A stretch of DNA of 64,000 nt from Megachile rotundata (taxonomy: Eukaryota; Arthropoda; Insecta; Hymenoptera; Megachilidae): positions 3,410,001 through 3,474,000 of the forward strand of contig NW_027473318.1 of the NCBI RefSeq assembly GCF_050947335.1, written 5' to 3'. Position 1 is the stretch's first letter. Each line of letters starts with the position of its first letter. A program made the translations under genes and the position numbers. This document shows positions 1 to 13,912 of the stretch, piece after piece. The notes beneath the pieces are model-generated. The model saw only the letters and a program-made list of their open reading frames with translations, did no database searches and was not told where the DNA came from.

Positions 1-1913
1 ATTTGGGAGATTGTATTTTGGAGATTGTATTTGGGAGATTGTAATTGTATGATTGCGATTGTATGATTGTGATTGTATGATTGCGATTGTATGATTGTGA
101 TTGTATGATTGTGATGTATGATTGTAATTGTATGATTGCGATGTATGACTGTAATTGTATGATTGTGATTGTATGATTGTGATTGTATGATTGTGATTGT
201 ATGATTGTGATAGTATGATTGTGATTGTATGATTGTTTCTGTATGATTGTGATTGCATGATTGTATTTGGGAGATTGTATTTGGGAGATTGTATTTGGGA
301 GATTGTAACTCTATGATTGCGATTGTATGATTGTGATTGTATGTTTGCGATTGTATGATTGCGGTTGTATGATTGTGATGTATGATTGTAATTGTATGAT
401 TATGATTGTATGATTGTGATTGTATGATTGTGATTGTATGATTGTATTTGGGAGATTGTATTTGGGAGATTGTATTTGGGAGATTGTAATTGTATGATTG
501 CGATTGTATGATTGTGATTGTATGATTGCGATTGTATGATTGTGTTTGTATGATTGTGATGTATGATTGTGATTGTATGATTATGATTGTATGATTGTGA
601 TTGTATGATTGTGATGGTATGATTGTGATGGTATGATTGTGATTGTATGATTGCGATCGTATGATTGTGATTGTAGGATTATGATTGTATGATTGTGATT
701 GTATGATTGCGATTGTATGATTGTGATTGTATGATTATGATTGTATTTTTGTGATTTTATGATTGTGATTGTATGATTGTGATTGTATGATTGTGATTGT
801 ATGATTGTGATTGTATGATTGTGATTGTATGATTGTGATTGTATGATTGCGATTGTATGAATGCGATTGTATGAATGTGATTGCATAATTGTGATTGTAT
901 GATTGTGATTGTATGATTGTGATTGTATGATTGTGATTGTATGATTGTAATTGTATGATTATGATTGTATGATTGTGATTGTATGATTGAGATTCTATGA
1001 TTGTGATTGTATGATTGCGATTGTATGATTGTGATTGTATGATTGTGATTGTATGCTTGTGATTGTATGATTGTGATTGTATGATTGTGATTGTATGATT
1101 GTGATTGTATGATTGTGATTGTATGATTGTGAAAGTATGATTGTGATTGTATGATTGTGATTTTATGATTGTGATTGTATGATTGTGATTGTATGAGTGT
1201 GATTGACTGATTGTGGTTGTGCGATTGCGATTGTACGATTGTGATTGTACGATTGTGATTGTATGATTGTGATTGTATGATTATGATTGTATGATTGTGA
1301 TTGCATGATTGTGATTGTATGATTGTGATTGCATGATTTTGAATGTATGATTCTGATTGTATGATTGTGATTGTATGATTGTGATTGTATGATTGTGAGT
1401 GTATGATTGTGATTATATGATTGTGATTGTATGATTGTGATAGTATGATTGTGATTGTATGATTGTGATTGCATGATTTTGATTGTATGATTGTAATTGT
1501 ATGATTGTGATTGTATGATTATGATTTTATGATTGTGATTGCATGATTGTGATTGTATGATTGTGATTGTATGATTGTGATTGTATGATTGTATTTGGGA
1601 GATTGTATTTGGGAGATTGTATTTGGGAGATTGTAATTGTATGATTGCGATTGTATGATTGTGATTGCATGATTTTGAATGTATGATTGTGATTGTATGA
1701 TTGTGATTGTATGATTGTGATTGTATGATTCTGATTGTATGGTTGTGATTGTATGATTGTGATTGTATGATTGTGATTGTATGATTATGATTGTATTTTT
1801 GTGATTTTATGATTGTGATTGTATGATTGTGATTGTATGATTGTGATTGTATGATTGCGATTGTATGAATCCGATTGTATGAATGTGATTGCATAATTGT
1901 GATTGTATGATTG
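1..1913 (+). repeat. K-type higher-order block, copy 1 (truncated by window edge)
   Basis: The order of rare variants matches the blocks at about 23,341-25,050 and 48,828-50,523. In order these are: GTTTCTGTATG near 235, AACTCTATG near 307, GATGG pairs near 615, GCGATCGT near 654, TAGGATTATG near 674, TTTTTGTGATTTTATG near 746, GCATAATTG near 882, GAAAGTATG near 1,132 and GAGTGTGATTGACTG near 1,196. The spacing to the second copy is 23,352 bp at GTTTCTG and 23,199 bp at TAGGATT, so indels have accumulated. This copy also has an extra TTTGGGA cluster with a GCGGTTG unit (about 260-370) and a single TTTTGGAG variant near 16. Confidence 0.75.
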
Positions 1914-3370
1914 TGATTGTATGATTGTGATTGTATGATTGTGATTGTATGATTGTGATTGTACGATTGTGATTGTACGATTGTGATTGTATGATTGTGA
2001 TAGTATGATTGTGATTGTATGACTGTGATTGTATGACTGTGATTGTATGATTGTGATTGTATGATTGTGATTGTATGATTGTGATGTATGATTGTAATTG
2101 TATGATTATGATTGTATGATTGTGATTGTATGATTGTGATAGAATGATTGTGATTGAATGATTGTGATTGTATGATTGTGATTGTATGATTGTGATTGTT
2201 TGATTGTATTTGGGAGATTGTATTTGGGAGATTGTAATTGTATGATTGCGATTGTATGATTGTGATTGTATGATTGCGATTGTATGATTGTGATTGTATG
2301 ATTGTGATGTATGATTGTAATTGTATGATTATGATTGTATGACTGTGATTGTATGACTGTGATTGTATGATTGTGATTGTATGATTGTGATTGTATGATT
2401 GTGAAAGTATGATTGTGATTGTATGATTGTATTTGGGAGATTGTATTTGGGAGATTGTAATTGTATGATTGCGATTGTATGATTATGATTGTATGATTGT
2501 GACTGTATGATTGTGACTGTATGATTGTGACTGTATGATTGTGATTGTATGATTGTATTTGGGAGATTGTATTTGGGAGATTGTATTTGGGAGATTGTAA
2601 TTGTATGATTGCGATTGTATGATTGTGACTGTATGATTGCGATTGTATGATTGTGATTGTATGATTGTGATGTATGATTTTAATTGTATGATTGCGATGT
2701 ATGACTGTAATTGTATGATTGTGATTGTATGATTGTGATTGTATGATTGTGATTGTATGATTGTGATTGTATGATTGCGATTGTATGAATGCGATTGTAT
2801 GACTGTGATTGCATAATTGTGATTGTATGATTGTGATTGTATGATTGTGATTGTCTGATTGTGATTGTATGATTGTGATGTATGATTGTAATTGTATGAT
2901 TATGATTGTATGATTGTGACTGTATGATTGTGATTGTATGATTGTATTTGGGAGATTGTATTTTGGAGATTGTATTTGGGAGATTGTAATTGTATGATTG
3001 CGATTGTATGATTGTGATTGTATGATTGCGATTGTATGATTGTGATTGTATGATTGTAATTGTATGATTATGATTGTATGATTGTGATTGTATGATTGAG
3101 ATTGTATGATTGTGATTGTATGCTTGCGATTGTATGATTGTGATTGTATGATTGTGATTGTATGATTGTGATTGTATGATTGTGATTCTATGATTGTGAT
3201 TGTATGATTGTGATTGTATGATTGTGATTGTATGATTGTGATTGTATGATTGTGATTGTATGATTGTATTTGGGAGATTGTATTTGGGAGATTGTAATTG
3301 TATGATTGCGATTGTATGATTGTGATTGTATGATTGCGATTGTATGATTGTGATTGTATGATTGTATTTG

Positions 3371-3780
3371 GGAGATTGTATTTGTGCGATTGTGATTGTA
3401 CGATTGTGATTGTACGATTGTGATTGTCTGATTGTGGTTGTGCGATTGTGATTGTACGATTGTGATTGTACGATTGTGATTGTACGATTGTGATTGTATG
3501 ATTATGATTGTATGATTGTGATTGCATGATTGTGATTGTATGATTGTGATTGTATGATTGTGATTGTATGATTGTATTTGGGAGATTGTATTTGTGCGAT
3601 TGTGATTGTACGATTGTGATTGTACGATTGTGATTGTCTGATTGTGGTTGTGCGATTGTGATTGTACGATTGTGATTGTACGATTGTGATTGTACGATTG
3701 TGATTGTATGATTATGATTGTATGATTGTGATTGCATGATTGTGATTGTATGATTGTGATTGCATGATTTTGAATGCATG
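3371..3780 (+). repeat. CpG-rich module, 210-bp tandem pair
   Basis: The module runs TTTGGGA, TTTGTGCG, several TACGATT units, TGTCTGATTGTGG, TGTGCG, more TACGATT units, GATTATG, then GCATGATT. TTTGTGCG falls at 3,381 and 3,591, a 210-bp (15-unit) spacing. The same module, singly or in pairs, recurs near 22,490, 25,310, 26,500, 26,720, 33,760, 40,570, 42,080, 44,380, 45,150, 47,980, 50,860, 52,250, 58,080 and 60,000. It contrasts with the CpG-free canonical unit. Confidence 0.82.
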
Positions 3781-4895
3781 ATTGTGATTGTATGATTGTG
3801 ATTGTATGATTGTGATTGTATGATTGTAATTGTATGATTGTGATTGTATGATTGTGATTGTATGATTGTATTTGGGAGATTGTATTTGGGAGATTGTAAT
3901 TGTATGATTGCGATTGTATGATTGTGATTGTATGATTGTGATGTATGATTGTAATTGTATGATTATGATTGTATGATTGTGACTGTATGATTGTGATTGT
4001 ATGATTGTATTTGGGAGATTGTATTTGGGAGATTGTATTTGGGAGATTGTAATTGTATGATTGCGATTGTATGATTGTGATTGTATGATTGCGATTGTAT
4101 GATTGCGATTGTATGATTGTGATTGTATGATTGCGATTGTATGATTGCGATTGTATGATTGCGATTGTATGATTGCGATTGTATGATTGTGATTGTATGA
4201 TTGTGATTGTATGATTGTGATTGTATGATTGTGATTGTATGATTGTGATTGTATGATTGTGATTGTATGATTGTGAAAGTATGATTGTGATTGTATGATT
4301 ATGATTGTATGATTGAGATTGTATGATTGTGATTGTATGATTGCGATTGTATGATTGTGATTGTATGATTGCGATTGTATGATTGTGATTGTATGATTGT
4401 GATGTATGATTGTAATTGTATGATTATGATTGTATGATTGTGATTGTATGATTGAGATTGTATGATTGTGATTGTATGATTGCGATTGTATGTTTGCGAT
4501 TGTATGATTGTGATGTTATGATTGTGACTGTATGATTGTGATTGTATGATTGTGATTGTATGAGTGTGATTGTCTGATTGTGGTTGTGCGTTTGTGATTG
4601 TGCGATTGTGAATGTACGATTGTGATTGTATGATTGTGGTTGTATGAATATGATTGTATGATTGTGATTGCATGATTGTGATTGTATGATTGTGATTGTA
4701 TGATTGTGATTGTATGATTGTGATTGTATGACTGTGATTGTATGATTGTGATTGTCTGATTGTGGTTGTGCGATTGTGATTGTACGATTGTGATTGTACG
4801 ATTGTGATTGTACGATTGTGATTGTATGATTATGATTGTATGATTGTGATTGCATGATTGTGATTGTATGATTGTGATTGCATGAATTTGAATGT

Positions 4896-5113
4896 ATGAT
4901 TGTGATTGTATGATTGTGATTGTATGATTGTGATTGTATGATTGTGATTGTATGATTGTGATTGTATGATTGTGATTGTATGATTGTGATTGTATGATTG
5001 TGATTGTATGATTGTGATTGTATGATTGTGATTGTATGATTGTGATTGTATGATTGTGATTGTATGATTGTGATTGTATGATTGTGATTGTATGATTGTG
5101 ATTGTATGATTGT
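4896..5113 (+). repeat. Longest homogeneous run of canonical units
   Basis: About fifteen consecutive units are identical to the consensus, bounded by GAATTTGAATG on the left and GATAGTAGG on the right. Most of the array does not go beyond a few units without a variant. Shorter homogeneous runs of about 8-11 units occur near 5,543-5,663, 10,742-10,903, 21,920-22,080 and 41,050-41,192. Such runs are expected where slippage or conversion was recent. Confidence 0.8.
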
Positions 5114-5663
5114 GATAGTAGGATTGTGATTGTATGATTGTGATTGTATGATTGTGATTGTATGATTATGATTGTATGATTGTGATTGTATGATTGTATT
5201 TGGGTGATTGTATTTGGGAGATTGTATTTGGGAGATTGTAATTGCATGATTGCGATTGTATGATTGTGACTGTATGATTGCGATTGTATGAATGCGATTG
5301 TATGATTGTGATTGTATGATTGTGATTGTATGATTGTGATTGTATGATTGTGATTGTATGATTGTGATTGTATGATTGTATTTGGGAGATTGTATTTGGG
5401 ATATTGTAATTGTGTGATTGCGATTGTATGATTGTGATTGTATGATTGTGATGTATGATTGTAATTGTATGATTATGATTGTATGATTGTGATTGTATGA
5501 TTGAGATTGTATGATTGTGATTGTATGCTTGCGATTGTATGAATGTGATTGTATGATTGTGATTGTATGATTGTGATTGTATGATTGTGATTGTATGATT
5601 GTGATTGTATGATTGTGATTGTATGATTGTGATTGTATGATTGTGATTGTATGATTGTGATTG

Positions 5664-8600
5664 TACGATTGTGATTGTACGATTGTGATTGTATGATTGT
5701 GATAGTATGATTGTGATTGTATGACTGTGATTGTATGACTGTGATTGTATGATTGTGATTGTATGATTGTGATTGTATGATTGTGATGTATGATTGTAAT
5801 TGTATGATTATGATTGTATGATTGTGATTGTATGATTGTGATAGAATGATTGTGATTGAATGATTGTGATTGTATGATTGTGATTGTATGATTGTGATTG
5901 TTTGATTGTATTTGGGAGATTGTATTTGGGAGATTGTAATTGTATGATTGCGATTGTATGATTGTGATTGTATGATTGCGATTGTATGATTGTGATTGTA
6001 TGATTGTGATGTATGATTGTAATTGTATGATTATGATTGTATGACTGTGATTGTATGACTGTGATTGTATGATTGTGATTGTATGATTGTGATTGTATGA
6101 TTGTGAAAGTATGATTGTGATTGTATGATTGTATTTGGGAGATTGTATTTGGGAGATTGTAATTGTATGATTGCGATTGTATGATTATGATTGTATGATT
6201 GTGACTGTATGATTGTGACTGTATGATTGTGACTGTATGATTGTGATTGTATGATTGTATTTGGGAGATTGTATTTGGGAGATTGTATTTGGGAGATTGT
6301 AATTGTATGATTGCGATTGTATGATTGTGACTGTATGATTGCGATTGTATGATTGTGATTGTATGATTGTGATGTATGATTTTAATTGTATGATTGCGAT
6401 GTATGACTGTAATTGTATGATTGTGATTGTATGATTGTGATTGTATGATTGTGATTGTATGATTGTGATTGTATGATTGCGATTGTATGAATGCGATTGT
6501 ATGACTGTGATTGCATAATTGTGATTGTATGATTGTGATTGTATGATTGTGATTGTCTGATTGTGGTTGTATGATTGTGATTGTATGATTGATATTGTAT
6601 GATTGTGATTGTATGATTGCGATTGTATGATTGCGATTGTATGATTGTGATTGTATGATTGTGATTGTATGATTGTGATTGTATGATTGTGATTGTATGA
6701 TTGTATTTGGGGGATTGTATTTCGGAGATTGTAATTGTATGATTGCGATTGTATGATTGTGATTGTATGATTGCGATTGTATGATTGTGATTGTATGATT
6801 GTGATGTATGATTGTAATTGTATGATTATGATTGTATGATTGTGATTGTATGATTGAGATTGTATGATTGTGATTGTATGATTGCGATTGTATGATTGTG
6901 ATTGTATGATTGCGATTGTATGATTGTGATTGTATGATTGTGATGTATGATTGTAATTGTATGATTATGATTGTATGATTGTGATTGTATGATTGAGATT
7001 GTATGATTGTGATTGTATGATTGCGATTGTATGTTTGCGATTGTATGATTGTGATGTTATGAGTGTGACTGTATGATTGTGATTGTATGATTGTGATTGT
7101 ATGAGTGTGATTGTCTGATTGTGGTTGTGCGTTTGTGATTGTGCGATTGTGAATGTACGATTGTGATTGTATGATTGTGGTTGTATGAATATGATTGTAT
7201 GTTTGTGATTGCATGATTGTGATTGTATGATTGTGATTGTATGATTGTGATTGTATGATTGTGATTGTATGATTGTGATTGTATGACTGTGATTGTATGA
7301 TTGTGGTTGTGCGATTGTGATTGTACGATTGTGATTGTACGATTGTGATTGTATGATTGTGATTGTATGATTATGATTGTATGATTGTGATTGCATGATT
7401 GTGATTGTATGATTGTGATTCCATGAATTTGAATGTATGATTGTGATTGTATGATTGCGATTGTATGATTGTGATTGTATGATTGTGATTGTATGATTGT
7501 GATTGTATGATTGTGATTGTATGATTGTGATTGTATGATTGTGATTGTATGATTGCGATAGTATGATTGTGATTGTATGATTGTGATTGTATGATTGTGA
7601 TTGTATGATTGTGATTGTATGATTGTGACTGTATGATTGTGATTGTACGATTGTATTTGGGAGATTGCATTTGGGAGATTGTATTTGGGAGATTGTAACT
7701 GTATGATTGCGATTGTATGATTGTGATTGTATGATTGCGATTGTATGATTGCGATTGTATGATTGTGATGTATGATTGTAATTGTATGATTATGATTGTA
7801 TGATTTTGATTGTATGATTGTGATTGTATGATTGTATTTGGGAGATTGTATTTGGGAGATTGTATTTGGGAGATTGTAATTGTATGATTGCGATTGTGTG
7901 ATTGTGATTGTATGATTGCGATTGTATGATTGTGATTGTATGATTGTGATGTATGATGGTAATTGTATGATTATGATTGTATGATTGTGATTTTATGATT
8001 GTGATGGCATGATTGTGATGGTATGATTGTGATTGTATGATTGCGATCGTGTGATTGTGATTGTATGATTATGATTGTATGATTGTGATTGTATGATTGC
8101 GATTGTATGATTGTGATTGTATGATTATGATTGTATTTTTGTGATTTTATGATTGTGATTGTATGATTGTGATTGTATGATTGTGATTGTATGATTGCGA
8201 TTGTATGAATGCGATTGTATGAATGTGGTTGCATAATTGTGATTGTATGATTGTGATTGTATGATTGTGATTGTATGATTGTGATTGTATGATTGTGATT
8301 GTATGATTGTGATTGTATGATTGTGATTGTATGATTGTGATAGTATGATTGTGATTGTATGATTGTGATTGTATGATTGTGATTGTATGATTGCGATTGT
8401 ATGAATGCGATTGTATGAATGTGATTGCATAATTGTGATTGTATGATTGTGATTGTATGATTGTGATTGTATGATTGTGATTGTATGATTGTGATTGTAT
8501 TATTTGTAATTGTATGATTATGATTGTACGATTGTGATTGTATGTTTGAGATTCTATGATTGTGATTGTATGATTGCGATTGTATGATTGTGATTGTATG

Positions 8601-10903
8601 ATTGTGATTGTATGCTTGTGATTGTATGATTGTGATTGTATGATTGTGATTGTATGATTGTGATTGTATGATTGTGATTGTATGATTGTGAAAGTATGAT
8701 TGTGATTGTATGATTGTGATTGTATGATTGTGATTGTATGATTGTGATTGTATGAGTGTGATTGACTGATTGTGGTTGTGCGATTGTGATTGTACGATTG
8801 TGATTGTACGATTGTGATTGTATGATTGTGATTGTATGATTATGATTGTATGATTGTGATTGCATGATTGTGATTGTATGATTGTGATTGCATGATTTTG
8901 AATGTATGATTCTGATTGTATGATTGTGATTGTATGATTGTGATTGTATGATTGTGATTGTATGATTGTGAGTGTATGATTGTGATTATATGATTGTGAT
9001 TGTATGATTGTGATAGTATGATTGTGATTGTATGATTGTGATTGCATGATTGTGACTGTATGATTGTAATTGTATGATTGTGATGGTATGATTGTGATTG
9101 TATGATTGTGATTGTATGATTGTGATTGTATGATTGTGATTGTATGATTGTGATTGTATGATTGTGATTGTATGATTGTGATTGTATGATTGTGAAAGTA
9201 TGATTGTGATTGTATGATTATGATTGTATGATTGTGATTGTATGATTGTGATTGTATGATTGTGATTGTATGATTGTGATTGTATGATTGTGATTGTATG
9301 ATTGTGAAAGTATGATTGTGATTGTATGATTATGATTGTATGATTGTGATTGTATGATTGTGATTGTATGATTGTGATTGTATGATTGTGATTGTATGAT
9401 TGTATTTGGGGGATTGTATTTCGGAGATTGTAATTGTATGATTGCGATTGTATGATTGTGATTGTATGATTGTGATGTATGATTGTAATTGTATGATTAT
9501 GATTGTATGATTGTGATTGTATGATTGAGATTGTATGATTGTGATTGTATGATTGCGATTGTATGATTGTGATTGTATGATTGCGATTGTATGATTGTGA
9601 TTGTATGATTGTGATGTATGATTGTAATTGTATGATTATGATTGTATGATTGTGATTGTATGATTGAGATTGTATGATTGTGATTGTATGATTGCGATTG
9701 TATGTTTGCGATTGTATGATTGTGATGTTATGATTGTGACTGTATGATTGTGATTGTATGATTGTGATTGTATGAGTGTGATTGTCTGATTGTGGTTGTG
9801 CGTTTGTGATTGTGCGATTGTGAATGTACGATTGTGATTGTATGATTGTGGTTGTATGAATACGATTGTATGATTGTGATTGCATGATTGTGATTGTATG
9901 ATTGTGATTGTATGATTGTGATTGTATGATTGTGATTGTATGATTGTGATTGTATGATTGTGATTGTCTGATTGTGGTTGTGCGATTGTGATTGTACGAT
10001 TGTGATTGTACGATTGTGATTGTATGATTGTGATTGTATGATTATGATTGTATGATTGTGATTGCATGATTGTGATTGTATGATTGTGATTGCATGAATT
10101 TGAATGTATGATTGTGATTGTATGATTGTGATTGTATGATTGTGATTGTATGATTGTGATTGTATGATTGTGATTGTATGATTGTGATTGTATGATTGTG
10201 ATTGTATGATTGTGATAGTATGATTGTGATTGTATGATTGTGATTGTATGATTGTGATTGTATGATTATGATTGTATGATTGTGATTGTATGATTGTATT
10301 TGGGTGATTGTATTTGGGAGATTGTATTTGGGAGATTGTAATTGCATGATTGCGGTTGTATGATTGTGATTGTATGATTGCGATTGTATGAATGCGATTG
10401 TATGATTGTGATTGTATGATTGTGATTGTATGATTGTGATTGTACGATTGTGATTGTATGATTGTGATTGTATGATTGTGATTGTATGATTGTGATAGTA
10501 TGATTGTGATTGTATGATTGTGATTGTATGATTGTGATTGTATGATTATGATTGTATGATTGTGATTGTATGATTGTATTTGGGAGAATGTATTTGGGAT
10601 ATTGTAATTGTGTGATTGCGATTGTATGATTGTGATTGTATGATTGTGATGTATGATTGTAATTGTATGATTATAATTGTATGATTGTGATTGTATGATT
10701 GAGATTGTATGATTGTGATTGTATGCTTGCGATTGTATGAATGTGATTGTATGATTGTGATTGTATGATTGTGATTGTATGATTGTGATTGTATGATTGT
10801 GATTGTATGATTGTGATTGTATGATTGTGATTGTATGATTGTGATTGTATGATTGTGATTGTATGATTGTGATTGTATGATTGTGATTGTATGATTGTGA
10901 TTG
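5664..10903 (+). repeat. H-type higher-order repeat, copy H1 (5,240 bp)
   Basis: Landmarks in order: AGAATG at 5,843, TGATATTG near 6,588, GGGGGATTG followed by TTTCGGAG near 6,704, CCATGAATTTGAATG at 7,421, GCGATCGTGTG near 8,044, a second GGGGGATTG/TTTCGGAG pair near 9,404, TTTGGGTGATTG near 10,297 and GCTTGCGATTGTATGAATG near 10,727. The repeated GGGGGATTG landmark (2,700 bp apart) indicates an internal duplication of about 2.5-2.7 kb. This explains why H1 is longer than H0. Confidence 0.75.
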
Positions 10904-12810
10904 TACGATTGTGATTGTACGATTGTGATTGTATGATTGTGATAGTATGATTGTGATTGTATGACTGTGATTGTATGACTGTGATTGTATGATTGTGATT
11001 GTATGATTGTGATTGTATGATTGTGATGTATGATTGTAATTGTATGATTATGATTGTATGATTGTGATTGTATGATTGTGATAGAATGATTGTGATTGAA
11101 TGATTGTGATTGTATGATTGTGATTGTATGATTGTGATTGTTTGATTGTATTTGGGAGATTGTATTTGGGAGATTGTAATTGTATGATTGCGATTGTATG
11201 ATTGTGATTGTATGATTGCGATTGTATGATTGTGATTGTATGATTGTGATGTATGATTGTAATTGCATGATTATGATTGTATGACTGTGATTGTATGACT
11301 GTGATTGTATGATTGTGATTGTATGATTGTGATTGTATGATTGTGAAAGTATGATTGTGATTGTATGATTGTGATTGTATGATTGTATTTGGGAGATTGT
11401 ATTTGGGAGATTGTATTTGGGAGATTGTAATTGTATGATTGCGATTGTATGATTATGATTGTATGATTGTGACTGTATGATTGTGACTGTATGATTGTGA
11501 TTGTATGATTGTATTTGGGAGATTGTATTTGGGAGATTGTATTTGGGAGATTGTAATTGTATGATTGCGATTGTATGATTGTGACTGTATGATTGCGATT
11601 GTATGATTGTGATTGTATGATTGTGATGTATGATTGTAATTGTATGATTGCGATGTATGACTGTAATTGTATGATTGTGATTGTATGATTGTGATTGTAT
11701 GATTGTGATTGTATGATTGTGATTGTATGATTGTGATTGTATGATTGTGATTGTATGATTGCGATTGTATGAATGCGATTGTATGACTGTGATTGCATAA
11801 TTGTGATTGTATGATTGTGATTGTATGATTGTGATTGTCTGATTGTGGTTGTATGATTGTGATTGTATGATTGATATTGTATGATTGTGATTGTATGATT
11901 GCGATTGCATGATTGCGATTGTATGATTGTGATTGTATGATTGTGATTGTATGATTGCGATTGTATGATTGTGATTGTATGATTGTGATTGTATGATTGT
12001 GATTGTATGATTGTGAAAGTATGATTGTGATTGTATGATTATGATTGAATGATTGTGATTGTATGATTGTGGTTGTATGATTGTGATTGTATGATTGTGA
12101 TTGTATGATTGTGATTGTATGATTGTGATTGTATGATTGTGAAAGTATGATTGTGATTGTATGATTATGATTGTATGATTGTGATTGTATGATTGTGATT
12201 GTATGATTGTGATTGTATGATTGTGATTGTATGATTGTATTTGGGGGATTGTATTTCGGAGATTGTAATTGTATGATTGCGATTGTATGATTGTGATTGT
12301 ATGATTGCGATTGTATGATTGTGATTGTATGATTGTGATGTATGATTGTAATTGTATGATTATGAATGTATGATTGTGATTGTATGATTGAGATTGTATG
12401 ATTGTGATTGTATGATTGCGATTGTATGATTGTGATTGTATGATTGCGATTGTATGATTGTGATTGTATGATTGTGATGTATGATTGTAATTGTAAGATT
12501 ATGATTGTATGATTGTGATTGTATGATTGAGATTGTATGATTGTGATTGTATGATTGCGATTGTATGTCTGCGATTGTATGACTGTGATGTTATGATTGT
12601 GACTGTATGATTGTGATTGTATGATTGTGATTGTATGAGTGTGATTGTCTGATTGTGGTTGTGCGTTTGTGATTGTGCGATTGTGAATGTACGATTGTGA
12701 TTGTATGATCGTGGTTGTATGAATATGATTGTATGATTGTGATTGCATGATTGTGATTGTATGATTGTGATTGTATGATTGTGATTGTATGATTGTGATT
12801 GTATGATTGT

Positions 12811-13912
12811 GATTGTCTGATTGTGGTTGTGCGATTGTGATTGTACGATTGTGATTGTACGATTGTGATTGTATGATTGTGATTGTATGATTATGATTGT
12901 ATGATTGTGATTGCATGATTGTGATTGTATGATTGTGATTCCATGAATTTGAATGTATGATTGTGATTGTATGATTGTGATTGTATGATTGTGATTGTAT
13001 GATTGTGATTGTATGATTGTGATTGTATGATTGTGATGTACGATTGTAATTGTATGATTGCGATGTATGACTGTAATTGTATGATTGTGATTGTATGATT
13101 GTGATTGTATGATTGTGATTGTGTGATTGTGATAGTATGATTGTGATTGTATGATTGTGACTGTATGATTGTGATTGTATGATTGTATTTGGGAGATTGT
13201 ATTTGGGAGATTGTAACTGTATGATTGCGATTGTATGATTGTGATTGTATGATTGCGATTGTATGATTGCGATTGTATGATTGTGATGTATGATTGTAAT
13301 TGTATGATTATGATTGTATGATTTTGATTGTATGATTGTGATTGTATGATTGTATTTGGGAGATTGTATTTAGGAGATTGTATTTGGGAGATTGTAATTG
13401 TATGATTGCGATTGTGTGATTGTGATTGTATGATTGCGATTGTATGATTGTGATTGTATGATTGTGATGTATGATTGTAATTGTATGATTATGATTGTAT
13501 GATTGTGATTTTATGATTGTGATGGTATGATTGTGATGGTATGATTGTGATTGTATGATTGCGATCGTGTGATTGTGATTGTATGATTATGATTGTATGA
13601 TTGTGATTGTATGATTGCGATTGTATGATTGTGATTGTATGATTATGATTGTATTTTTGTGATTTTATGATTGTGATTGTATGATTGTGATTGTATGATT
13701 GTGATTGTATGATTGCGATTGTATGAATGCGATTGTATGAATGTGATTGCATAATTGTGATTGTATGATTGTGATTGTATGATTGTGATTGTATGATTGT
13801 GATTGTATGATTGTGATTGTATGATTGTAATTGTATGATTAGGATTGTATGATTGTGATTGTATGATTGAGATTCTATGATTGTGATTGTATGATTGTGA
13901 TTGTATGATTGT
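12811..13912 (+). repeat. 1.1 kb tandem duplication inside H2, left copy
   Basis: GTCTGATTGTGG begins at 12,815 and again 1,102 bp later. CCATGAATT recurs at the same 1,102-bp distance (12,941 and 14,043). The minus-strand reading stop after the GCGATCGTGTG block recurs at 1,116 bp (13,489 and 14,605), so the right copy holds one extra 14-bp unit. The variant order, including TTTAGGAG near 13,368 and GATTAGGATTG near 13,838, is the same in both copies. Confidence 0.8.

Larger units (their letters stand above)
1962..5663 (+). repeat. H-type higher-order repeat, copy H0 (about 3.7 kb)
   Basis: The copy starts at a pair of TACGATT units followed by GATAGTATG, two TATGACTG units, a GATGTAT 13-mer, GATTATG and the pair AGAATG / GAATGATT (first at 2,141). 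The same ordered start occurs at 5,664, 10,904 and 16,349. The offset to the next copy is 3,702 bp at both the TACG start and the AGAATG landmark. Homology to H1 is collinear to about 2,890. After that H0 carries its own material, including a 210-bp CpG-rich tandem at 3,371-3,780, so it is a rearranged copy. Confidence 0.75.

Noticed and set aside
2106..3779. 557-codon minus-strand frame as a repetitive structural or surface protein
   Set aside because: Overlapping frames elsewhere in the array show the same peptide period with TTA-ended stops, and its counterpart at 5,808-7,214 is longer or shorter according to chance variants. Nothing indicates selection on this frame.
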